From positions 1 through 64,000 of the forward strand of contig NZ_BAMO01000007.1 of NCBI RefSeq assembly GCF_000615945.1: 64,000 nt of DNA, written 5' to 3'. Positions within the stretch are counted from its first letter, which is position 1. The number at the start of each line of letters is the position of its first letter. Shown here one piece after another: positions 10,924 to 18,253 of this stretch. Both the position numbers and the translations under genes were made by a program. This DNA is from Caldalkalibacillus mannanilyticus JCM 10596 (lineage in GTDB: Bacteria > Bacillota > Bacilli > Caldalkalibacillales > JCM-10596). Under the pieces are notes generated by a model that was not told where the DNA came from, did no database searches, and saw nothing but the letters and a program-made list of their open reading frames with translations.

Positions 10924-11196
10924 TTGCTACGATTTTTACCACTTGGTTTTTGGTTATCTATCATTCTTTTTCTTGTTTTTCAATGGCTCTCACTTCCAAT
11001 CATTGAGTATTTTACATATAGAGCTGTTCATGTTCTATGGGGCATAATAATAATCTTGGGAATCATTTATCCCATCTACTTCGCGTCCACAATGATTTAT
11101 CTAAAGAAGGTACAAAAGCTAACTGTGGAACAATTAATTGTAGCGGGAGCTTTTCTACTTATTCCTGTTATTTCGTATATCCCTCTACTAACTTAG
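10924..11196 (+). CDS. Small hydrophobic membrane protein of unknown function
   Basis: 90 residues, starting at TTG with an AAGGAGAGG ribosome site. Three hydrophobic segments are visible (about residues 5-25, 38-58 and 70-88), separated by short charged turns such as LKKVQKLT, so it is probably an integral membrane protein. I recognise no family. It lies downstream of a transposase scar in a debris-rich stretch and has no obvious operon partner. The good ribosome site is the main support for expression. Confidence 0.55.
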   Translation: MLRFLPLGFWLSIILFLVFQWLSLPIIEYFTYRAVHVLWGIIIILGIIYPIYFASTMIYLKKVQKLTVEQLIVAGAFLLIPVISYIPLLT

Positions 11197-11298
11197 CCGA
11201 TCACCGCCGCTTGTAGTAGATTGAATCGATTTTCCCCCATGAAGCACATCATATCTCAGTGTGCAAACTTCCTGTCCTGAAGGGTATAAACATATACA

Positions 11299-11318
11299 CC
11301 CCCCTCATCCGAGGGGGG
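11299..11318. repeat. GC-rich hairpin CCCCCCTC-ATCC-GAGGGGGG
   Basis: A perfect 8-bp inverted repeat with a 4-nt loop in the 250-bp gap before the crystallin-like gene. No T-run follows on either strand, so it is not a standard terminator. It may shape the leader RNA of the downstream gene or block transcription from the left. Confidence 0.5.
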
Positions 11319-11449
11319 GAATTTGCTCCAATATCCCTTGGCTCTCTCCTCACTGTTATTAAATTTCCATAGAACATTTCCCAACTCTAATGAATATTGT
11401 AGGCATTGAACAAAAATAAAGAATAACGAGAACTAGAGGAGGAATAGTC

Positions 11450-12202
11450 GTGAATTCAGATTCACTAGAACCTCAACCCATTAGAGCATTGTCGCTTCTC
11501 TCTGCCATAACAATGGGAAATGCAACGATTGAGGATTTAGCTATGGAACTAAGGCAACATGGATTTGATTATTCTTCATTGCAATTTCGAAGAGAATCTC
11601 CACAGGAATTAGACTCAAGCATTGTACAAAGAGTGCCACAGATCCCCTTCGTCTTAAACGGGATCATGCACGATCCGAAAGACATCATACGCTTCAACGG
11701 TCAGGAACTGCATTTTGTTTTAGCGCCAGCCGGTGATCATTTGTTAGTCGTTGATAATCGAACCTTGTTGAAAAGTTGGCTCGAGTTAGCCTACCACGAG
11801 CAATATGGATACCGGAGCTATACACATTTTGATACAGGTACACCGCGCGCTGGTGGTTTTGGAACAGGTACACCGGATGGCAGTGGCGCTGTATTACACA
11901 TCCCATTAGGGGGAACGGGTCCCCATCATCCCCACACTCTGTTTTGGGAACACATCAACGCGAAAGGCGCTAGTCTATACCTACGCCCAGGTCGTGGATA
12001 CAAGAATCTAAAAAAAGTGAGTATGGGTATTTTCGGCAACTGGAACGATGAAATTTCCTCTGTCACGTTAAGTGGGACTAGTATGGCTACATTGTATGAG
12101 CACATTAACTGGGAGGGACAAACACTGAATCTTTTTAGGTCGGAAAGAGACTTACATCGATTGGGTTGGGGAGATCGCGCTTCAGCAGTTTCTACTCATT
12201 AG
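11450..12202 (+). CDS. Beta/gamma-crystallin-like protein
   Basis: 250 residues, GTG start with a GAGGAGGAAT ribosome site and no signal peptide. The last 90 or so residues hold a beta/gamma-crystallin-type domain: paired Greek-key-like motifs LFWEHINAKGASLYL and LYEHINWEGQTLNL, the first followed by the canonical calcium-binding stretch NDEISS and the second by the weaker GDRASA. The N-terminal 150 residues (an alpha-helical start, then a Gly/Thr-rich TGTPRAGGFGTGTPDGSG linker) are unlike anything I recognise. Proteins of this fold bind calcium and are often stress- or spore-related in microbes; a function here is not shown. It stands as a single gene just before a pseudogene scar. Confidence 0.7.
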   Translation: MNSDSLEPQPIRALSLLSAITMGNATIEDLAMELRQHGFDYSSLQFRRESPQELDSSIVQRVPQIPFVLNGIMHDPKDIIRFNGQELHFVLAPAGDHLLVVDNRTLLKSWLELAYHEQYGYRSYTHFDTGTPRAGGFGTGTPDGSGAVLHIPLGGTGPHHPHTLFWEHINAKGASLYLRPGRGYKNLKKVSMGIFGNWNDEISSVTLSGTSMATLYEHINWEGQTLNLFRSERDLHRLGWGDRASAVSTH

Positions 12203-12233
12203 GCAATTCATCCATAATGAAACGACCCCTCTC

Positions 12234-12438
12234 TGCCACTATTTTTAACATAAAATGTTGCGGTTTGTTGATAGTTTTGTTGCTATTGTTCAGAATGATA
12301 ATGAAACGGATACCATTGTCTATACGACGAAGGAGTTTCAGCCTATGGCGGAAAGCTTTTCTGATCGCTATGCCTTTGTTGGTCCCTCCATTAGAAAATC
12401 TCCTCAGTTATTAGATCCGAGGAGAAATGGAAAAGATC
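12234..12438 (+). pseudogene. Collapsed copy of the XRE-AbrB/glycosyltransferase locus
   Basis: Bases 12234-12274 repeat 21666-21706 exactly (the stretch upstream of the XRE-AbrB gene). Bases 12274-12438 then repeat 22711-22875 with few mismatches (the middle of the glycosyltransferase gene, reading ...IVQNDNETDTIVYTTKEF...). About 1 kb between these points is missing. The junction falls in GTTGAT, present at both ends in the intact copy, so the deletion probably arose by microhomology. No complete gene remains. The segment is directly followed by an integrase tail. Confidence 0.85.
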
Positions 12439-12474
12439 CTCCATCAGTTCTGTAAACGGATGGAGGATTTTCTC
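12434..12474 (+). terminator. Hairpin terminator after the pseudogene
   Basis: ATCCTCCATC and GATGGAGGAT (10-bp perfect arms) are followed by TTTTCTC. It overlaps the integrase-tail remnant, so part of the palindrome may once have been coding. Confidence 0.6.
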
Positions 12475-12486
12475 ATTAAACGATAG
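12442..12486 (+). mobile_element. Integrase C-terminal tail remnant
   Basis: Fifteen codons read HQFCKRMEDFLIKR then stop. This aligns with HQFSKLMKDLL at the end of the integrase remnant near 28.6 kb, and the nucleotides are also clearly similar. The assignment rests on that pairing: the 28.6-kb copy carries the recognisable tyrosine-recombinase motif. Confidence 0.5.
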
Positions 12487-12505
12487 GTGCCAAAAAAAGG
12501 AAACG

Positions 12506-14141
12506 CTATACCAACACCTTTAGTACATCGTCGATTTTTTTTCCATGAGAGATCACACCGTAATTCATCCAGGTCAAAAAGTCTACTTCGTATACACACT
12601 TATTCTTTACGGCAGGGAGCCTTTTCCATAAAGGAGAGTCTAATATCCTTCTTTCTTCTCCATCTGTATTAGAATGACGTTTGTCAAACGTGATAAACAA
12701 GTGATCAGCATCAAGCTGTTCCAGCCATTCTTGTGTTAATGCCACTTTTCTAGATTTTCCTGCTAGCTTCAGTACAATAGAATGCGGTGTCAAGCCGAGA
12801 TCTTTGTACAATATCGGACCTGTATAACCATGTTTACATCCGCCATACAAGCTAATGCCACAGGCTGAAATACGCAGAAATGCGACTGTTTGACCACAAA
12901 CGGAGTGCCATAATACTTCCTTAGCCTCTCTTGCTTTATTTTCATATTGCTCAATGATTTCTTGTACATTGTTCTTCCTTCCAAGTAATTCTGCACTGTA
13001 TGCAACATCTTACGCCACTCTTCGCCGGGATGGGGTAAATTGTAAGTCTTTGCTACTTCACTTAGCCGTTCATTCGGTATCCACTTATCAAATCCACCAT
13101 CTAAGATAATATGATTAGGCTTATAGGGCAGCAATCCATCCACATCTTCTGTTTCAACATCAAATAAAGGAATATGGTGCAAGCAAGATAATCCTGCTTC
13201 CCCCATCCATTATGAAAGCATTGCACTACAGGAGTAATTCCTAAAGCCACTAAAAAATCCTCAAGGAATGGAGCAAAGACACGATTGCTTTCTCGATGAT
13301 TTTTGCGATAATGGCCAGGGGATATTCCTACCGATTGCTTAAATCGGCGATTAAAATAATATTCGTTATTAAACCCGATATTCTGAGCAATATCCATTAA
13401 ACGATCATCTGTCTTTACTAGCAATTGCTTAGCTCGCTCGATCCGAATCCCATTTAAATAATGGAGAGGAACCTGACCCGTTACTTTTTTAAACATGCGC
13501 GTATATTGCCAGCGGGACACTCTTGCTAGTTCTGCCAGCTGGTCTACTGTCCACGGTTTGTCATATTGTTGTTTTAAATAATCAATCGAATTTTTTATTT
13601 CCTGCTGTATACTACTCGCTCTACTATTCTCCGAACAATTTTGCTGAAAAATGAACTGGATCAATTCCTGAAAACGCACATGAATATTGAACAATTCCAT
13701 TTCGTCACTTGAATTTCGCTGTTGATAAATAGCCTCGAGAAAATCAAGACATTGGGAGAAAGGATGGCATAGCACTTCTCCTTGACAAGGAAGCGGAGTG
13801 CTTTGCTTAGACATCTCTTTCACAAGATCTGTTCCATTAACTTTACAAACATCGAAATCCAGTTGATAAAAGCTTACATTATCTTGATTGGACTGCGACT
13901 GCATGCTTATTTCCATATTGGGTGTAGTCATCACACATTTTCCACGAGCTAGATTAATACTAGAATCACCCATCATGATCCGTCCGCTTCCAGAAGTGAT
14001 CACCCACATTGTATAACCATCTCTTATATTTCCTTCATTTTTCCAATCTAGAGGTTGGACTCTATATCGAATCTCTTTTAGTATATAAAACCAAGTAGGC
14101 TGAACCATCTCTATTATTGCTTCTCCCTTCATTTCTAACAC
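12506..14141 (-). CDS. AraC-family regulator with C-terminal siderophore-binding domain (Btr-like), frameshifted
   Basis: About 535-545 residues once joined. An N-terminal cupin-like region is followed by a double AraC helix-turn-helix (WTVDQLAELARVSRWQYTRMFKK ... IAQNIGFNNEYYFNRRFKQ, split around residue 230) and a class III substrate-binding domain. The latter begins LEDFLVALGITPVVQ and closely resembles LEDYLLALGVTPVVQ of the neighbouring FeuA-like protein. B. subtilis Btr has this architecture and activates siderophore uptake when loaded with bacillibactin. Two single-base losses (about 13182 and 12968) break it; both restore with one T and one A. The exact start is unsure: GTG 14141, ATG 14132 and ATG 14108 are possible. 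A Fur box lies directly upstream. Confidence 0.8.
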
Positions 14142-14149
14142 TGCAAATC

Positions 14150-14168
14150 GATAATGATTATCATTTTT
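14150..14168 (-). promoter_or_regulatory. Fur box upstream of the Btr-like gene
   Basis: GATAATGATTATCATTTTT matches the 19-bp Fur consensus GATAATGATTATCATTATC at 17 positions. It lies within 10 bp of the earliest Btr-like start and points to iron repression. Confidence 0.85.
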
Positions 14169-14283
14169 AGTATAGAGATAATAAGAGAGTTGTTCAATGC
14201 TCTTCTCAAGTTTGTATAAGAAAATTGTAGAGAATGTGAATTGCTAGTCCATATATAGATATATACAATGTTTATAAATGAAA

Positions 14284-14302
14284 TGAGAATGATTATCATA
14301 AT
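14284..14302 (+). promoter_or_regulatory. Fur box upstream of the FeuA-like gene
   Basis: GAGAATGATTATCATAATT is 16 of 19 like the Fur consensus and lies about 40 bp before the FeuA-like start. With the box at 14150 it frames the divergent promoters. Confidence 0.85.
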
Positions 14303-14339
14303 TTCCTTTCGTTAATTTTTAGTATAGGAGTGAGTGAAT

Positions 14340-15319
14340 ATGGCAAAATCGCATCAAAAGTTTTTTGTCATCATTGCCGTATTGTTTGTATTGGCTATCG
14401 GACTTGTAGGGTGTGGAAGCAAGGAGGGTTCGACGTCACAGACGTCACAGCAAGATATAGAGCAGTCTTCTAATAAAGAATCAGCTGAAACGCGAGTTGT
14501 TAAGGATGAGTTTGGAGAAGTAGAAATACCAGCGAATCCAAAGCGAGTAGCAGGGATTTATCTTGAGGATTATTTATTGGCTTTAGGAGTAACACCCGTT
14601 GTACAGTGGTACCATCCAGAATGGGGAACACAAGATTATTTAAATTTGAACGCCCCTAAATTCGATATAACTGGAAATATAGAAGTTTTGCTGGAAGCTA
14701 GTCCAGATTTGATTTTTGTTGATGGAGGAGTGGATTCTGCCAAATATGAGATGTATTCCAAAGTGGCTCCGACTTACAGGTTGCCTGAAGCAATTCTCGA
14801 TAGCCCATCAGAAATTCTAGAAACAATAGCAGAAGTGTTAGGGATTCCTGAAAAATCTGTCAGTGTGTTGAACCAATATGAACAAAAAATCGCTGAAGCA
14901 AAAAGCATTTTAGAAAAAGAGGTCGGTGGTGAAACGGTCGCCGTTGTCCGAATAGATATAGGAAATAAAGCTCTTCGTCTGTTTGGCATAAAGAACAGAT
15001 ATATCAGCCAAATTTATGAAGAATTAGGCTAACACCGCATCAGCTTGTCAAAGATATGGATGATTTTAGTGCTGCCCTTTCAGAAGAGAAGATTCCTGAG
15101 CTTGATGTTGATCATATTATTATTTTTCCTTCTAATGGCACGTGGTCATCAGAGGAAAATAAAGAAGCAATAAAATTGCTTGATAGCTCCATGTGGAGGT
15201 CTTTACCAGCTGTTAAGAAGGGACAAGTATATATGGCGGAAAGAACTCACTGGCAGTCTGGGGCCATTACAGCTAATATGATGAAGATTGACGATCTTTT
15301 ACAATGGCTTGCTGAATGA
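14340..15319 (+). CDS. Iron-siderophore ABC transporter substrate-binding lipoprotein (FeuA-like), frameshifted
   Basis: About 326 residues once joined. The N-terminus has a lipoprotein signal peptide with the lipobox LVGC (about residue 23), so the protein is anchored outside the membrane. The class III binding fold follows, with LEDYLLALGVTPVVQ, SPDLIFVDGG and the C-terminal WRSLPAVKKGQVYM typical of FeuA/YfiY-type ferri-siderophore receptors. I chose ATG 14340 over GTG 14334 because AGGAG lies nine bases upstream. Reading stops at about 15030 after YEELG; one extra T continues it as LTPHQLVKDMDD. No permease or ATPase gene is adjacent, so it must rely on a transporter encoded elsewhere. 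Fur-regulated by position. Confidence 0.85.
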
Positions 15320-15329
15320 AGGGGTTATC

Positions 15330-15396
15330 TAAATAAATATCAAGTAGGCCACACCTGTTTTTTCAGGGTGGTCTACTTGATATTTATTTATCTTTT
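15330..15396 (+). terminator. Terminator after the FeuA-like gene
   Basis: A long perfect inverted repeat (AAATAAATATCAAGTAG and its complement) surrounds an inner CCAC/GTGG stem and is followed by ATCTTTTT. It lies directly after the stop codon. Confidence 0.85.
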
Positions 15397-15482
15397 TAAA
15401 AGCATTATATGAATATATACTGTAAATATAAAATCTTCTCTTAATTCAACCATACTTACAATCTTATCTTCGATTTAGGGGC

Positions 15483-15613
15483 ACAGTACACTAGCACTGA
15501 ATTGACAAACTATGCACAATCCTTCAGTCGAAAGGGATGCCCTAATAATACATGATCGCCTTGGCTTTATGACTCCACAGGCTATTGAAGATTACTATAA
15601 GCTAGTTGCTTAA
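15483..15613 (+). mobile_element. IS3-family transposase (OrfB) remnant
   Basis: One frame reads YTSTELTNYAQSFSRKGCPNN, matching the YTS...SMSRKGxxxDN block of IS3 OrfB integrases. A second frame then reads DRLGFMTPQAIEDYYKLVA and stop, matching the LGFMTP C-terminal block. About 60 residues between the two blocks are missing, and the element ends were not found. The rest of the 15397-15686 gap shows nothing I can name. Confidence 0.65.
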
Positions 15614-15686
15614 AACTTAACTTTTTTGCGTCCAAAATATTGGCTCAGATCCAACTCAGATTCAAGGAATTAGGAGGGTTTCTTTA

Positions 15687-16514
15687 ATGTTTAGTAAGCT
15701 AATTTCGAAGCTTTTGAAGAATGATATAAAAGAAAAAGTTAGTCCAAAACCAGTAACAAAGAAAGAAAAGACAAAAGTTGCACCGACAAGAATTGGTGAA
15801 CTAGGAGAGTACAAAATCGATATTCAACTTGACCAACTACCCAAGAACTACAGATATTTAAGTGATGTATTACTTCCAAATAAAAAATCAAAATCTGGAT
15901 ACTCACAAGTTGACCATATTGTACTTACTCCCTATGCAATCTTCGTGATTGAGACAAAAAACTATGCTGGTACAATCTACGGAGACAGGAATAGAGCCAA
16001 ATGGTCTGTTAATGGAAAGTTCCCAATGTTAAACCCTTTTAATCAAAATTATGGGCATATACTAGCTGTAAAATCTTTTTTAGATGGTGTAGAAGATACT
16101 AACGTTGTATCAATGATTTCATTCAACAGAAGGGCTACATTTAAAGTGAATGAGGAATTGAGAAAGATACAATCTAATGATTTGATTGTCTATGATACGG
16201 AGTTATCAGATTTTATTGCCAGAAAGATTAATATCATTAAGATGTTGAATTTATCAGCGCTTTTTTCAGATGAAGTAATCATACATATGTATAATGTGCT
16301 AAGTAAGGCTAACATAACCGACCCAAGTACCAGAGAACAACATGTTGAGAAGATAAATGAATTGAAAGATCAGAAAGTTGATGCTAATGCATCTACAGAA
16401 GTTGTTAATTGTGACAAATGCGGAAAGGTTGTTTCGGCAAAGATAAAAGCCTTTTGTTTATCAAACAAGAACCGATTTGATGGGAAGATATATTGTTTTG
16501 AACATCAAAAATAA
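15687..16514 (+). CDS. NERD-domain protein with C-terminal zinc-ribbon-like segment
   Basis: 275 residues. After a Lys-rich N-terminus, residues about 35-150 form a nuclease-related (NERD) domain: GELGEYKIDIQLDQLP, VDHIVLTPYAIFVIETKNYAGTIYG and NPFNQN are the conserved blocks, with Asp and Glu-x-Lys at the nuclease-like active site. The last 40 residues hold CDKCGKVV...CLS...YCFEH, spaced like a zinc ribbon. It has an AGGAGGG ribosome site. NERD proteins are thought to process DNA, and many sit in accessory islands. The segment looks more AT-rich than the core genes, consistent with transfer. No partner gene is adjacent. Confidence 0.85.
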   Translation: MFSKLISKLLKNDIKEKVSPKPVTKKEKTKVAPTRIGELGEYKIDIQLDQLPKNYRYLSDVLLPNKKSKSGYSQVDHIVLTPYAIFVIETKNYAGTIYGDRNRAKWSVNGKFPMLNPFNQNYGHILAVKSFLDGVEDTNVVSMISFNRRATFKVNEELRKIQSNDLIVYDTELSDFIARKINIIKMLNLSALFSDEVIIHMYNVLSKANITDPSTREQHVEKINELKDQKVDANASTEVVNCDKCGKVVSAKIKAFCLSNKNRFDGKIYCFEHQK

Positions 16515-16565
16515 GTATCATCAGAAGGAATATGATTGCCCTAAACAAATTTTAACACCATAAAA

Positions 16566-16596
16566 AGACTACCTCCTTAAAATTAGGAAGTAGTCT
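16566..16596. terminator. Hairpin after the NERD gene
   Basis: AGACTACCTCCT and AGGAAGTAGTCT form a near-perfect hairpin with AAAA on the left and only a weak T-run on the right (ATACTTT). A plausible terminator for either direction. Confidence 0.55.
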
Positions 16597-16679
16597 ATAC
16601 TTTAGAAGTAAATCATTTACGTGACTGGTTCTCAGAAAGGGTGAAAAATAGCTTTAACTATTTCTCAGATGCTTGGCTT

Positions 16680-16972
16680 AAAAGCCCTACATCATGCCGC
16701 CCATTTATCATTTGCAAAAAGTATAAAGAATAACTTTCAATAAAATGCCGTTATAACTACTTTTTCTAATATTTATATAATATCGTTTAATAAAATATAA
16801 AAATACTATGAGCAAAAAAATGAGCATTTATTAGACGACAATCCCTCTAGTAGCATTTTAAGAGCTATTTTTTTACGTTCTTTGATTTATCTGTTAAATT
16901 TAAAAAAACACGGAATAAAACGATTAATGAGCAGTTGTATCACTTTTCACTTTTCTATCAAAAAGATAAAGA
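16680..16972. other. Debris stretch with short copies of other parts of the window
   Basis: The gap between the NERD gene and the 148-residue gene holds three borrowed pieces. ACATCATGCCGCCCATT repeats the last codons of groEL (28728 region). CTATGAGCAAAAAAATGAGCATTTATT resembles the repeat at 28648-28674. Bases 16938-16969 repeat 21357-21388 with one mismatch, the 3' end of a small membrane-protein gene. No intact gene is visible. Short chance matches cannot be excluded for the first two. Confidence 0.5.
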
Positions 16973-17419
16973 ATGAAGAACATACCGCTAAATCCTATGG
17001 GAACCCCAACTGTTGAAAATCCTTCTACTTTTGAACCGTCACTTGGTACTGAACTTGGAGAAGCTATAGAAATTCTTTCATCTAGTGAGCCAGAAATTGC
17101 ACCTTATAACGTTAAAGTGATTGACAATGTCACCCTACAGGGGCCCTCCTTTCAGAAGCACTTTACGCTTGCACCTGGCAACGGCAAAGAATTAAACATT
17201 TGTGTAAAAAATAACCACAGCTCCAAAAGCGTCAGATTCATAGTAGAGCGCACTGACAATAATCAAGATTTCGGTTATGTGACGATTGAACCTGGAACGT
17301 CTTCAACTAGAAATTTTACCATGAAAGACGGCGAAGGAATGGAGGGTACCTGGAAAGTCTATGTAACTAGTAACGACGGTCATAGAATGGATCTTTTTAT
17401 TCACGCTGGGCAATTCTAA
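16973..17419 (+). CDS. Hypothetical protein, 148 residues
   Basis: No family recognised. The first 45 residues are acidic and Pro/Ser/Thr-rich (ENPSTFEPSLGTELGEAIE), probably disordered. The remaining 100 look like an all-beta domain (FTLAPGNGKELNICVKNN, WKVYVTSNDGHRMDLFIH) of the kind seen in adhesion or coat proteins. There is no signal peptide. The ribosome site is weak, and the upstream stretch is made of rearranged fragments, so its promoter is uncertain. It converges on the ABC exporter operon. Confidence 0.5.
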   Translation: MKNIPLNPMGTPTVENPSTFEPSLGTELGEAIEILSSSEPEIAPYNVKVIDNVTLQGPSFQKHFTLAPGNGKELNICVKNNHSSKSVRFIVERTDNNQDFGYVTIEPGTSSTRNFTMKDGEGMEGTWKVYVTSNDGHRMDLFIHAGQF

Positions 17420-17476
17420 TTCTTTTTAGCTGTTTGAAACTAGTTAACGAAGGCATAATTTTGACATACTTCCTCC

Positions 17477-18241
17477 CTAAAAGCCCATTCCCATCAACCA
17501 ACGAGAAAGATTGTTCTCTCTTGCCCTTAATTCTTGCTCTTGGCGTTGATATTTCCCTAAATGCTTCTCGCCAACAATGTCACCGTCCAGCATATAGATC
17601 ACTCGTTCTGTTTTAGCAGCTACTTTTACATCGTGCGTGACAAGCATAATCGTTGTTCCCTGATCGTTGAAATCTGCTAATATATCTAAAACTTCACTTG
17701 CAGATGTGGAATTTAATGCCCCAGTAGGCTCATCACCAAAAAGAATTTCTGGCTCATTAATAAGCGCTCGACAAATAGCCACACGTTGAAGCTGTCCGCC
17801 TGACACCTCCATTATATCATTATTTTTCAAATGAATAATCCCGGTTTTCTTCATCAACTCCTTTGCTCGTTTATCAATTGCTTCTTTTTTGTCTTTTTTC
17901 GCTAAATATGCGGAAAGAACGATGTTATCAAAAATAGATAGATTTTTTAACAGATGTATTTGTTGAAAAATAAAGCCCATATAATATAGTCTTAAATGCG
18001 CTAATTCCTTTTCTGTAAGTGATGACAGCTCTTTTCCATTTAGTAAAACACTCCCACTAGACATTCTATCCATCCCACTGATGTTGTAGAGTAAGGTTGA
18101 CTTTCCAGATCCGGAAGGACCCATAATGGAAATAAATTCTCCTTGTGAAATAGCAAGATTAATGTCTTTTAAGATTGCGACCGATTGCTTTTTGCCACCA
18201 TATATCTTCGTCAATCCTTTTGCTTCTAGTATCTTCATCAT
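17477..18241 (-). CDS. ABC transporter ATP-binding protein (MacB/LolD/BceA type)
   Basis: 254 residues. All ATPase motifs are present: Walker A GPSGSGKST (about residue 40), Q-loop FIFQQIHLL, signature VSGGQLQRVAICRAL, Walker B EILFGDEPTGALN and the switch HD in VTHDVKV. This class pairs with FtsX-like permeases, as here, where the permease gene ends 12 nt upstream. The ribosome site GGGGAGG overlaps the two ATG codons. The C-terminal 20 residues (RENNLSRWLMGMGF) are unusual. Likely partner of the permease in export or in sensing of a hydrophobic or peptide compound. Confidence 0.92.
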   Translation of the reverse strand: MMKILEAKGLTKIYGGKKQSVAILKDINLAISQGEFISIMGPSGSGKSTLLYNISGMDRMSSGSVLLNGKELSSLTEKELAHLRLYYMGFIFQQIHLLKNLSIFDNIVLSAYLAKKDKKEAIDKRAKELMKKTGIIHLKNNDIMEVSGGQLQRVAICRALINEPEILFGDEPTGALNSTSASEVLDILADFNDQGTTIMLVTHDVKVAAKTERVIYMLDGDIVGEKHLGKYQRQEQELRARENNLSRWLMGMGF

Positions 18242-18253
18242 TACCTCCCCCCG

